Below, one piece after another: positions 24,930 to 37,700 of a stretch of 64,000 nucleotides of DNA (position 1 is the first letter of the stretch; each line of letters opens with the position of its first letter). The notes under the pieces are model-generated. The model had not been told where the DNA came from. It saw nothing but the letters and a program-made list of their open reading frames with translations, and searched no databases. A program made the position numbers and the translations under genes. Source of the DNA: Phoenix dactylifera (lineage: Eukaryota > Streptophyta > Magnoliopsida > Arecales > Arecaceae); NCBI RefSeq assembly GCF_009389715.1, contig NC_052401.1, forward strand, positions 2,592,843 through 2,656,842, read 5' to 3'.

Positions 24930-27900
24930 GCTTGTGTTGCACTCTTCTTTCTTGATCATATTAGCCCACAGAGATGAGAAAATATGTTTTGGCTCTGACA
25001 TGCTCTAGACCAAGACTCCCCTCTGTTCATATCATACACTATTATTGTATGCAGTCTTCAGTAGTTTGGGTGCACAAAAACCGAAGCTAAGCATGATAAG
25101 GTTTGTGTGAAACCAAGGGCCGGTGGCTGGTGGTTTTTATGGGTGCTTGGTTCTTCTTGCGTTGGAGGCATCTGATGATCTGAAGTAAGAGAGGGTGTGA
25201 GAGTACATGTGAAGTGTCTTTGATAAATAAAGAGGAGAAGGGATGTGGTGGTGAAGGGTTGGCAAGGGGGTGGCCGGAGTTTGTCATTTGCGGTGGAGTG
25301 TGGCGGTTGGTAGCCTAATAATAGTTTAATCATGGATGTCGCGGCTTCACAAGGCCGGATGGGGTCGGCCCCAGTGGGAATGAGGGGCTTTTAGTATGAG
25401 GCTCTCTGCTCACCAACTTGTTGCTTAGGTTCCATACTAACTTTTATCATAGCTCAGAATGTGATTTGTCCCGTAGCAATATATAAAGGAAAAAGTCTGC
25501 AATAGGTTGTGATATGCTGATATAAACATTAACACTACGATGCCGTAGAGATGGGAATTAATAACTGCAGAAATATAATAAATGAGCAATATTTCAGCAT
25601 GACAGGCACCAACCCAGGTCTAGTTGTTAGTGAGTATAATCACCACAGGAAATAATGATGATGAAACCTTATAGTCAGTGTAGTTCTCATCCATTTCATG
25701 TCCTTAATAAAATGAATACAATGAGGGTCTGCCCATCTTTTTCAAAAAAAAAAGAGAAAAAAATCATTGAACCGTACGTAGTCAATAAATATTATACATA
25801 ACATTGGTTCTTTTCCCCTTTTCAAGTGTAGCTTTTTACTTCGGTTTTGAAGTTACAACAATAATTGATACCTCTGGCCATTATTTTATGCTCAAAAACT
25901 AACCGAAGAGGATCCCAACTCTTACCAATTCAATTAACCATCCACGTTAATAAGCAATTTGAAGTAATTCTAGGCATTGAAACTTCTCATGTTGTGTATG
26001 TTTGAAAATATGAATGTCACCAATAGGAATAAGATGGTACAGAAAGGAACCCACAATTTTATAAACACCATGGCCTCTAGAATTCTAGGCAAATGGGGAA
26101 CAACTTGCTGCAAAAGAACCGATGGTGCAACATCGGCCACAATTGATAGGAAATCTGTGGAGTGTCAAATGCCACCTGACCATCAAACATGTGGATGGAG
26201 ATTTCTCATATATCAATCCTACAGCATCTACCATTGTCAAAAAAAAATAAATAAGGACAAAACTATTCCACCCAAGTATTCCTTCTTTCCCTCATGCTCA
26301 TCAATGATGCAAGGGCATGGGTCCACCACAATCCCTTCTCTACCAACCTAGTTGTCTGTTGTTGGGATTGGAAAGCAAAGGCCTGGGAAAGGATCCATGA
26401 GCGGCAGTAGGTGGTGGTTGGTAGCTCCATGGCATCATCCATTGCAACTACCAATGTCTTTCTGTGCTCTCCATGAATTCCGGCTTATGCTTCTCATCTC
26501 TTTTACCTTTTCCTTGCCTGTGAATGTCCTTTTCTCTAGGCTTTGGGGTGAACGAATGGCTCCTAGAAGAAGATGTGGGGTTGTCTTCTAGAAGGCCAAA
26601 TCCCCCACTCAAACTCAAGCCTTTTTGAAACATATGGGGATAACTTTATTAGGCCGGAAACCATCCCCATCAACCATTGGAAAATTTTTACAGGTAACCA
26701 GGGATGTGATAAGATATATGGTTCCCATATTGGCACAGGTTAGCACGTGGACAATTTGAGGTTGTGCAACTCCGCACGCTTTGGGGACAAACTTGCGTCA
26801 GCTCACTTTGGCTCATTCATGATTCACACAATTTAATTAAGTTTGGACAGATGGTGCAAGCAACACAATTTGTCATGGAAATCTTGTAGCAGGTTCATGA
26901 CACCCATAACAAAAACTTTCTTTTTGAGCTCTCAGGGTTTTGGCCAACATGTCTGTTCTCTATAGTTATTGTTAAAGCTCTGATTGATTCTCTCAAGAAT
27001 TTCTTATCCTTGGTTGATAAAATTCCCAGTTTGGATAGAGTCTTGGATCCTCTGCTTACCTACCAACTTGTTCTGCACATCATATGCTGGTGAGCTGTAG
27101 AGATAAATGAGGGGTGTCGCCTTGCTTCTCCATGACACCATCAACATGGGAATCTTCTGAGTTCTGAGCACTTGCCTGCTCTTGTTTTTCTCGTATTCAC
27201 TACGGAGAAGTTAGGTGCATTTGGGGTGAGACAAGCATAGAGTCTTGTTATGTTACTCTGCCAAACATTGGGGACCTGAGTCCTGAGGAGACATGGATTA
27301 GGTCAGTTTGTGTTTGCAATCAGTTTTAATGAAAAAAATTACCCAAGCTGGAGTACTTGCCATAAAATCTGGGCCATCAGTCCTGAGAATTAGTTGCGCA
27401 AAATGTTTAATGCCTCCACTTAGGAGAACATGCATGCTTTCATCTTTTGAATGATATGGATGCAAAATTTTGTGCAAATGCAACAACTCAGGACCTTATC
27501 TAAAGAAGCTACATAAAATATATTATTTTAGTTCATTGGCTTTACATTAATATCCAAGAACTATGTTCTTACACGCTCTCTTATTTAAGTGCGAGCATCA
27601 TTGTCAGACTAAGGATCTAAAATTCATTTAAATTCGATCATAATTACGAAAAATCTAATCACAAACACCACGATTAGCTCGTGGTCAATCCAAATAGCCC
27701 AAATGCTGCAGCATCCCTCAGTCTGTATAGGCTATGGGTCGGATTCGCTTAGATGCTATTTGTAACAATTCAACATCTCATCCAAAAAAAATTAGTTGGA
27801 AAGTGTTATGTTGATTTCTTAGCCTTGTATAAGTATCTAAGTGCATAGTTGATGTAAGATTAAATACAGACTGCAAGGTACTTGCAGCAAAATTGACGTG

Positions 27901-29710
27901 CAAGCCAACTTGGAGGTTGTGCTTTGGGTGTTGCCAAAAGTGGGAGCAAAATTGACACAAGCCTTGGCTCAATCCGCACTACAAAGCAATCATATGGATC
28001 GGCCACTTGTGCTGCAAGGTCTAATGGAAACAATTGATCAATAAATATCACACATATTGGGTGAGGTTGAGTCCATGGTTGGTGAGCCAAACTGCCATTT
28101 GATTTCCTTCTCAACAAGCATGGAGATAAATATAATCTCCATCTGCTATATATTTGCGACAAACCTTATATTGGAGCTTTCCCTACCTACAAAAGCAGGA
28201 TGCTGTCAACTAGATCCCTTATGGTTTGACAGGCCACCCAGATTAGTGTTTCCAAGGCTGTCTTCGGCTCGGAATACTGTGTGCTTGTGTTCGTCTGACA
28301 GGTTATTTATATTCTCATGGATGGCCACAGTAGAACTTTTCTTTGATATCGACAATGCAGTAGCCTAGTTAGGTATCATAAAGTTCCAAAGGTTGGGAAG
28401 GATTCTACTGTTCCTGATCCAATTCAGCAAGTAGGTGGGATTTGATGAAGGCAGCGTAGACGAAGACGCAAACCTCCTTACCTAATACCTAAGATTGGTG
28501 ACATGGTTTGAGTGCTTTAATCTTGCAATTACGTCAGTGTTGCAGTGACGAAGTAACCAACCCAGCAAAGTTAGGTTAATGGAACCTTCCGAGATTCTTA
28601 TCATTGACATCACGAGGAACACCTAACATAAGGAGGAGGAGAGAAGATGAGTTTGCCAAATACCTATCTCCTTTATCATTCTCCAATAATGCTTATCTAT
28701 TCCATCCGTGTAGCTTTTACTTTACCTATCAGAAAACCAACATTTTAAATGCTCGAACTGGACCTTTTGATATGTAGACTGCTACTTCTCTATGTGCAAT
28801 AGAGAGTCAAATCGCATTCTATGGAGAATCCAAGTGGAACCCACAGGATAGAAATTTGGAGAGGCTTATTTTCCTTGATCTTCTTCTTTCCCAGAGATGA
28901 TCCAAAGGGAATGTCAGAAAAGATAAGATTAAATGTCCCTTAAACTTTCTCCTTTTCTTGGCAGACTCTTGTGTCCGCTAATGACTTTGGTGAAAGTTAG
29001 GTTAGTTTGCACTTTCTGGACGCGGGTCAGCTGTGTCAGCTCAAACATGGTTTGGCCTCGGAGCTGATGTGTCAGATATTCATTGGCTGGGGACTGCAGG
29101 ACCTAAATCCCACACAGGTTAGACCCATGCAATTGCAACTCTTGACCACTGTGGATGGCTGCCTATGGATCCTACCAAACTGGGCAATATTTGACTAACA
29201 TCTCGGGAGGCAAGAATTTCTCCGAGCTGCTCTAGAATATTGGAAATTAGAGCTCCTGGTCTCAACCATCTGCCTATGAACAGCCTCACTTAAATGACTC
29301 GCGGAAAAAAAAAAAAAATTGGGTTCTTTAGTCCTGTACAAATTCCCAAGATCTTCTCGGCGAATAACCGATGTAGGACTAAACACATGCCCGCATGGGC
29401 TCTCACACTTTAAGGCCTTAATGTACTATGCTTATAAAATAATAGAAATGGTAATGTCATCGATAGTATTATAATCTCTGAACAATGTTTTTATGAAATA
29501 ACACCTGAGGAAATGGTCCTCTGATAGAAGATATAAAGCAAATAGTAATCCTAAGGTCCATTTGTTTCTCAGATACATGGACATCGCTACCATCATAACA
29601 TACTGCAAGCGCAGAGCATTCCCTTTAAAATGGTGAAACATTGTCCTCATAAGTTGTATACGGTTTCCTCCTCACCCTGTACCATCTTCATTTGCTTTGT
29701 CTTCCTTTGC
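24930..29710. other. Gene-poor spacer
   Basis: 4.8 kb with no convincing exon chain. Frames at 25977-26351 and 26352-26591 are open but match nothing I know. The stretch 26640-28480 reads like old repeat sequence without detectable ends or domains. Confidence 0.35.
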
Positions 29711-31110
29711 AGGTTACCTGTTTGGAGATAAACAAGGAGTCTGCACTTGCCAGCAAGCTACAAATGGATCAGGTTTTGCCCTGAAACCAACCTGAACTGC
29801 AGTTAAATGAACTATCTAATGAGTGAAAGCAGCTCAAGTTGGTAACCAGCAATAGAAACATTTCCCTCCATCAGCTGCAAGACTTATATGATCAGTTACC
29901 AGTTCACAATTTTCAGTTGCCCGGCCAATCGGAGAGCTTGTAATAGCAGTCTGGATGATATTGATGAAACAACAAAAGCATACTCCCACCTATCGCAAGC
30001 ATCGGAGAACAATTAAGCATCCAGATAGCTCATAATAATGGAGATTGACTGATCTAAGAGATCACAAATTCTATAGTCTTTTAACTGCATGAATGCAACA
30101 AGAAACCAGAATGTAATATGGAAGGGAGGAGTACAGCATGATGAATAATGTATGCAGCTGACAAATCCAATGCGAAGGAATTTACTAACCAGATCATAAA
30201 AACAAAAAGGCCGGGCCCAAGTGCATGAGGCTCTGGCCATTGCGGAGTCTAAAAAGGATCGGATTGATATATAAAATAAAATAACTTAACATTTCCGTAC
30301 TTCAAAACTTTTGTTACAATGATACCCATCTTGTTTACTGTACTTTTTGTTTAAATGAGACGTTAAGGCTTCTAACTTTCAAAAAAAAAAAATGCATCAA
30401 ACCAAAGTTTTGAGTTAAAATTTCAAAGGTATCCATCAATTATATGAGAAATGTTTGTTAGTGAAAATTAGAAGTCAGCATGGTGCAAACATGAACGGAC
30501 GATAGGAGCCACTAACGACCCTTTCTCTTACTCTTTTCTTTCCTTTTCTCTTACTCTTTTCTTTCCTTTCCCTTTCTTCTTTCCCTTGCCAATCTTCTTG
30601 AGGCAAGCATCATTGGTTTAATTGGAGCTGGCAACGACAGATGCTTCACAGTCAGCACACCTTAAAATGACCTTCGCTTGTCTTCAACACAGTGTCTTCT
30701 AATTTAGCTTTCGCAGTTGATCATTATTCTTTCCAGCATTCTTGGCAAACAGCCCAAGAATCAACCCCTGACATCATGAATGCGAGGATATTTGAGACAT
30801 GGTTTGTTCAAATGGTATGTAAGAACAAAAGGGTTATGGTGAAAGATGACCTCTTCTATTTTCGTTTGCGCTATTTGCTTCTGATTTTTTTCTTGCTACT
30901 TTTGCCGCACCAAGTGGTATTCTGTGCTTTTTAGGAGGCTGTTGAGAAGAAAATGCAAGAAGTTACAGATGGCCTGATGATTGCTGCTGATTTCAAGGAT
31001 CTCCAAATGTCTCAAAGAATCCTTACCTTTCCACCCAAAGCAACCACATTCCAGTTTTCCATCTGCTTTCTCTCCTTCCAGGACACATTGGAGGCACCTT
31101 CACAAATTAG
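29711..31110 (+). pseudogene. Decayed coding fragments of an unidentified protein
   Basis: Several plus-strand stretches read like conserved protein separated by stops and frame changes. At 29713-29770, after a good acceptor (CTTCCTTTGCAG), comes LEINKESALASKLQMDQ. At 29800-29930: QLNELSNE, then KQLKLVTSNRNISLHQLQDL. At 29935-30015, in a shifted frame: CNSSLDDIDETTKAYSHLSQ. At 30735-30812: QTAQESTPDIMNARIFETWF, ending at a possible donor. From 30935, after an acceptor: EAVEKKMQEVTDGLMIAADF. The composition (Leu/Gln/Glu/Ser-rich, polar) suggests a coiled-coil or regulatory protein. I cannot name the family. The 29.7-30.0 kb and 30.7-31.1 kb parts may not belong together. Confidence 0.35.
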
Positions 31111-32481
31111 AAAGAGTAAGATGATTATTACTGCAACACAAACCAAACGTAATTCTCGCTACTTTAGAACATGATAAGTCAAAATATGGCAAACTTACAA
31201 CTAAAGGAACCGGAATACAAAATCATGTACGGTGTTGTCAGATTTTCAAGAGCGAAGTGTCTCCATATTTTGAAATAAAATTAAGTCAGATTTGGCACAA
31301 TTCAACAACTAACAAACCAAGCCTGCAACAATAAATTCTTTGCAAGTCAGAAGAACTTGACAAAGTCCGAAGCTCAAGAAACTAAGTGTGGTGAGACTGC
31401 TATATCAACTCTTGTTTGGTCAAATGATAGAATGATGAGGTGCCAGTGAGCAAGTGGTTAACATCCAAGATTCAGCACGTATCTGAAATGGATGCTGAAA
31501 GTTATGGTCGCCAGACTCCCATTTTCTGATACGTGGCTGCAGGGCTCCACTTCATCTTCATATGCTCACTTGAAGACCTGCTTGCTACTTCTTACGCTAG
31601 TAACCCAATTTCCTTTTCTTTATATCTACATTCTGGTACTGTTAGATGCCATAGTTCTTGCATTCAGTGCCATACTTGTGGCCAATTCTCAAAATATGCA
31701 ATTTGGTGGATAACTTTGGCTTTTTTACCTGCACATAATGAACAAATTCTAAAGATTCCACTGTTGTACCACTGCATTCCACTATTGTATGCCTAATTTG
31801 AAATTATACTAGTTGTTTTGAAGGGCAAGTGGCCACCAAGCATAAAAAATCGATGCAACAATATTTACTAGAAGGCATGTTTTAATCAAAGGTGTATTAG
31901 TCAAAAATCCAATTGTACTAATCATAATGATGATATTGATATTGATATACTCCTACTTATGCATATGGGACCTATTGAGCTACTCTGTTTTCCTTATAAG
32001 AAAGTTCAGCTCAAAGTTTTTAACCTTATACTTTCCAAATAAATTGATGCAATATGAATATAAAATAATAAATAACTCAACATGTTTGGTCAAATAACAT
32101 TCCTGTCCATGTTGGATACATCCCTCATATATTTTAACTAGAATTTCTTGATACACTGCTACACATAGAGAGAGAGAGAGAGGAATGATAATTCAACACA
32201 AAACAAATTGGCTGACTTCTACAATTCACCTAAAATTCATGTCTGATAAAAATGTAACAAGAGGATTTAGTAATATCTATGTAAGTTAATTTTAGCAATT
32301 GCACAATAGTTGAAGTAATAATATGCATAGAACTCTGCACTCCATAAGCTTTTGTGTAGGAATCAGCAACAATGCATGACTTCTTTTTCTGGCAGTTAGG
32401 AGATGGCCTTCCCCCCATCAAATGCTTGAAATCTTAACATCAGCCAATTATTAAGCATTTGTGCATGATTCCCATAATCTA

Positions 32482-32542
<61 letters not shown>

Positions 32543-34423
32543 ACACACACAAGCTACATACATACATATATAAAAGAAAGAAAAAAATAAGTAGGTTTTT
32601 ATATCTATCACTTTTTCTTTTGTTTCTATTATCTATTCTATTATATTTCTTCTATATTGTATTTCAAAAATAGTGGAAGGAAAAAGAAAAAACTTTATTG
32701 CGCATATCTCGCGATTTATATGCTAGTTTGGGACTCCAAAAGAAGAGTAATGTCGAGTAAGCTCTTGCAATGGCAAACTCTGTTTGGCTATTTTCTTCGG
32801 CCATTTGGGAAGATCCGAACTGGTGCCATGACTGATCCTCTATTACTTGCAAACACATTACCCAACCTGGCCCATATTTACACTAATAGGCCTGTGGGTT
32901 GGGCTTGGGTGCAAAGATAAACCTCTAAATTTTATTAATCATATCTTGATGCTAAGTCATCAGAGGATGATAGAATAAACGATTGAGATTTTGGAATAGT
33001 ACCTACTTGAGACTTGCATGGGGTCCTTATCCAACTTGGTTATACATAATCCAATTTACCTTATCTAAATCTAATCTCTATCCCTCCCTCTCCCCCCACC
33101 CGCCTGAGACCTAAATAAAATGTTTATTTTGGCTCATGCAAAAGCTTGGCAGGTTAAGTCGAAAACTAACTAATATTAAGTTTTTCAAATTATACACTTT
33201 CATTTGTTTGTATTGGCTTGAGTTGTAAGTTACTATAGTTGCATGTTTATTTTATGTTATAATTTGGTTGGCCTAGGTTTAGAGCCCCGTTATTAATTTG
33301 GATTAGATCAAATTGTTAGAGCCTCGACTTGAAGTTTTGACCTAGATTAGAGATATACAAATATTTCTCCCAAACCTATTCAAGTGAGGTGTACATTAGC
33401 CTCTAAGTTTAACTTTATCCATGTTACAACTCTATTCTCATTCACAATCATCTAAGCAAAATCACCCAAATCTCTAGAGCATGAGTGGATTAGAAGTGGT
33501 CCGTATCAATCTAATGCACAAAAAAAAAAAAAAAAGTTTATGTCATGATATGAAAGATAATTAGGTCGGGAAATTCATAAACGATTTTTTATGGTGTTGC
33601 TAGGATTCGCCAAGTTAGAAAAATCTTTTAGCTCCGACAGCAATTCCATATACACTTCATGGGCTCTTCAAGGTTTCAATAACCCCCAAATCTTGCGTCT
33701 CTTAGAGTCTACATTAAATCATGTCAAAACTTGTGTCCTCTCTATGTAATTTCTCCTTCTCATTCTCTTCCATAGTTTTTATTTCTTTATATAACTCTAT
33801 CCTCTATATGTCCACAAATGTTGGATCCGCAAGAATGTACATGCAAAACAAGCCTACACATGGCACAAGCTGGATTTAGCTCATCAACCTCAATCTAGTT
33901 CCAATGAAGTGCATCATGTCCTGAACCAACGACCTTAATATTAGCAAAGGACCAGAAAAAATTCATTTTGTACCGAAATCATTAATACAAATAACGCAAC
34001 AAAGGTGCAGATTAAATCTGACTCACAACTATGCTGCAAACCAAAACACTTAGTTCCTATTTTTCTTTCATGAATATCCTCCTAAATATGGATTTTGCAT
34101 GAATATCCTCTCAAAACTAATATTTGCATGCATACTCCTATAAAACACTTATTTTGCCATTCTGTTCTTTTTTAATTCTTATTTTTTTTTATATGTACCC
34201 ATGCTATCTAACGGCGTTAAAAAATTAAAGGTTTAAAATTAAAATAATTAACACACTTTTAATGGGAAGCGGTGTAAATAGATCGCGATCCAATAGTAGG
34301 AAAAGAAGTAGACACAATAGCATAATTTTAAAATTTTATTTTATTTTTAATTAATATAAATATTTTTTTTAGCACGGTTAGAACAATTGTTATATTAAAA
34401 GTATTTATACAATAAATTTGTTG

Positions 34424-34426
<3 letters not shown>
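31111..34426. other. Spacer upstream of TMN1
   Basis: AT-rich, with no supportable gene. Holds the simple repeats noted separately at 32482 and 34427 and a short (AG)n at about 32167-32182. Decayed repeat-like sequence lies at 33000-33800 without clear termini. Confidence 0.4.
32482..32540. repeat. (ACATAT)n/(ACAT)n microsatellite
   Basis: Hexamer ATACAT repeats grading into the tetramer ACAT, followed by imperfect TA and CA repeats to about 32572. Confidence 0.85.

Positions 34427-34486
<60 letters not shown>
34427..34486. repeat. (AT)30 microsatellite
   Basis: Sixty bases of uninterrupted AT, about 270 bp upstream of the TMN1 start codon. Such a run is prone to length polymorphism and cruciform formation. 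Confidence 0.95.
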
Positions 34487-34489
<3 letters not shown>

Positions 34490-34754
34490 AATATTAATTT
34501 TACAAAAATATTTATATAAAATTTGATATGTAGAAAGGTACCTATGTAAAAAACCTTTCTGCTTAATAACACTAGTGCGGAAGGGGAAGGCCGAGTCTGT
34601 GCCAATACCGAAGGGAAAAGGCTTGCTCCGTGTTTGCCCCTCCTCTTTCTCTCTCTCTTCGAGACTCGATCGAGGGAGCGACCGAAAGGATTGAGGAAAA
34701 AGCCCGGCAAGAAAGGGACCTCCAAGCTCCGGGCTCTCAGATCCGGCCGAGGCG

Positions 34755-37700
34755 ATGCCCTCCGACGCCCGATCTCCACCTCCCCTCCTCCCCCTCCTCC
34801 TTTTTCTCCTCCTCCTCCACCTCGTCGCCGGCGCTGCCGCCTCCGAGTCCGATCACAAGGTACGCTCCCTCCTCCCTTCTGCCCATTGATCGCAGCATCC
34901 ACTCGATCGCCAGCCCTAGTTCTCCTATTAGGAACCGGTTTCTAGCGAGATCTTGTAGGGGGACCGATGGATCCTCTTCTGCTGGTGGTCTTTCTTTCTC
35001 TTTGTTTGCTCGGATCGTTGGATTATTGTTCAGATCGGCAGTGTTTTGAAGGTGGTTCGGGGAACAAGTTTGATTCTTGGGTCCGACGGGATGTGAGTTC
35101 TCGGTTAGGGCATCTTATTTATTTCCGTGGGGGTTAGATCTGAACCGAACTCTCTAATTTCTTGCTGCGCTGAGAAAGTTTCGCCGGTTGTTCTATTCAT
35201 CCATCACTGGCAATCAAAATTCCATCTTTTTGATCACCGTGGATTGTGAAGGTCCATTTTGGTGGGTGTTGGTAGGGGTAAGGAGTAATTGCTGGCGTAT
35301 AGCAATATGCTACAGTTTCGATAATTGTCTCTATTTGTACATTTTATTTAATTGAGATATTGAAGTGTGACACGATCATGGAATCATAACCTAACAGTGG
35401 CAGTGTGTTTGTTTCTGAATCAGACATTCTGGGACTGGTAGAATATTTGTTTATTTCTATCATAAGTTAGTTAACATGCAGTTTCATGAAGGAATATAAT
35501 AGGACGTAATGCCTTGGACTGGGTGGCTATGGCTCTCCTACCATGTGTTTATCATGACATAAATCCCCACATGACACCTCATAGAAGGTTTTGCGGTCGT
35601 AAGAAGGGAAAACGAGCAGATAAGGGAAGGAGAGTATATAAGTTGCAGCAGTACCAGAACAAGGAGAAAGAACAAGGAGAGAGAGAGAGATAACAGAAAA
35701 GGGAAGCATATAGAAAGCTATTTGGATTATGATCTTATGAGCAACTCGAGCTAGCTTGACTAATTAACACACAATTGAGCTCTAGAAGAGGGGGCATTAG
35801 TAGAAGAGAATGGGAGATATCTGGATTAGGAAAGATGTAGTTAACCAGAGAGGGGCAAAATAGCCTTCTGTTAATTAACCAATGTCTAGCTATTTTGTTG
35901 CAAAGAGTAATAGAAAGTATGTCGTATTTGCACACTTAAATTAACAGCATGGTACGATATGCAAATAGCTAGTTGGCAGGAGTTTATATTTCTATATTTG
36001 TGGAAATTCCTTATGTAAGATACTTTATGTGTGTTCTTTGGAAGGATTATTTCCTTTAGCTTGGCCTTCTCTTTCTATTGTGGAGATTATTCTATGGGTA
36101 TCACGTTCATGACCTAATTTTGGGATCAAAATTGTCTTTATCTGTTCTTATTATTTCTGCATTCTCTAATAGCATGACTTGCCAACGCGTTTTCAATTGA
36201 CAAAATTGTGTTATGCAACTTCATTTGTAAGAGAAAACTTTCTGGAAAAGGTTTTTTATTTTTCAGTTGGATTTTCACTAAGGATTTGATCATGGTCTTA
36301 TATGCAGTACAAAGTTGATGACCCTGTCACACTCTGGGCAAACAAGGTTGGCCCCTATAATAATCCTCAGGAGACATACAATTATCACAGCCTTCCATTT
36401 TGCCAGCCATCTGAAAACCCTGCACACAAGTGGGGTGGGCTTGGGGAAGTTTTGGGTGGAAATGAACTGATAGACAGCCAAATAGAGATAAAGTTTCAAA
36501 GTATGCACTCTTTCCTTATATATTCTTCCTTGTCTTTCCTGGATTACTGAACGGGAATGGAGTCTGGACCATGGTTGTTGGAATGCATCATTTTTTATTG
36601 CCTGGTAAAATTGTCTTTTTCAGGAAATGTTGACAAGGTCTCTATTTGTACACTTGAGCTTGATGCTGCAAGGGTGAAGCAATTCACGGATGCAATAGTT
36701 AACTCGTATTGGTTTGAATTCTTCATCGGTATGTTTTTCACTGTATACAAATTTCTTCTTTCTCCTTTTTTTAAATCTGCAGAATTGGCATATATGTCCA
36801 TTTGCTCTTGGATGCCTTTTAATATTCTTGTGGTGGGAATGCTGACCCTTTCTTTTTCCTTTTTCCCTTATCCTTGGTGGGGCACAAGGACAGATGATTT
36901 GCCTTTATGGGGTATGCATATGTCACTTCTTCATGCCTTTTTTTAGATTTTTCATATTTTGTGAGATTTGTCATCTTTATAATTATACTAATTTACATGT
37001 ACTTGTTAACAGGCTTTGTCGGAGAGACTGACAAAAACAATGAAAATAATCATTTTCTTTTCACACACAAGAGTATTGTTATTAGATACAACAACAATCA
37101 GGTCGATGGTTTATGAAAGCTTTATGAATCTGTACAATTACTCATTTCTGGACCACTTAGGATACTGACCTGGTCTAATTCTTTTTCCTACAGATAATTC
37201 ATGTCAATCTCACTCAGGAGAGTCCTAAACTCTTGGAAGTTGGGAAGACATTAGACATGACGTATTCAGTAAAATGGTTACCAACAAATGTGACATTTGC
37301 ACGTCGTTTTGATGTTTACTTGGATTACCCTTTTTTTGAGCACCAGGTAAGGCTTTTTAAAATCAGGCTGTCGAGTTCCATCTCAATTTACCTCAAGGGC
37401 ACACTTCAAGCTCTGATTTCTAGCAAAATTTTAAAAGCTATACCTGTGAACTTTATGGCATTGTTGATTTGTCCCACTGATAGTTTTTAATAGAAATTAT
37501 TGAAAATCTCTGCCCTGTAAAAGGATTCTTTCTGACTTCGAAATACCTTCTGCAGATTCATTGGTTCTCCATTTTCAACTCTTTTATGATGGTTATTTTC
37601 CTCACTGGCCTGGTGTCCATGATATTGATGCGAACTCTCAGAAATGATTATGCAAAATATGCTCGTGAAGATGATGATCTGGAGACTCTGGTGATTACTT

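Noticed and set aside
34405-34902. 165-codon minus frame opposite TMN1 exon 1
   Set aside because: Low-complexity antisense of the signal-peptide exon plus the AT repeat; a shadow frame.
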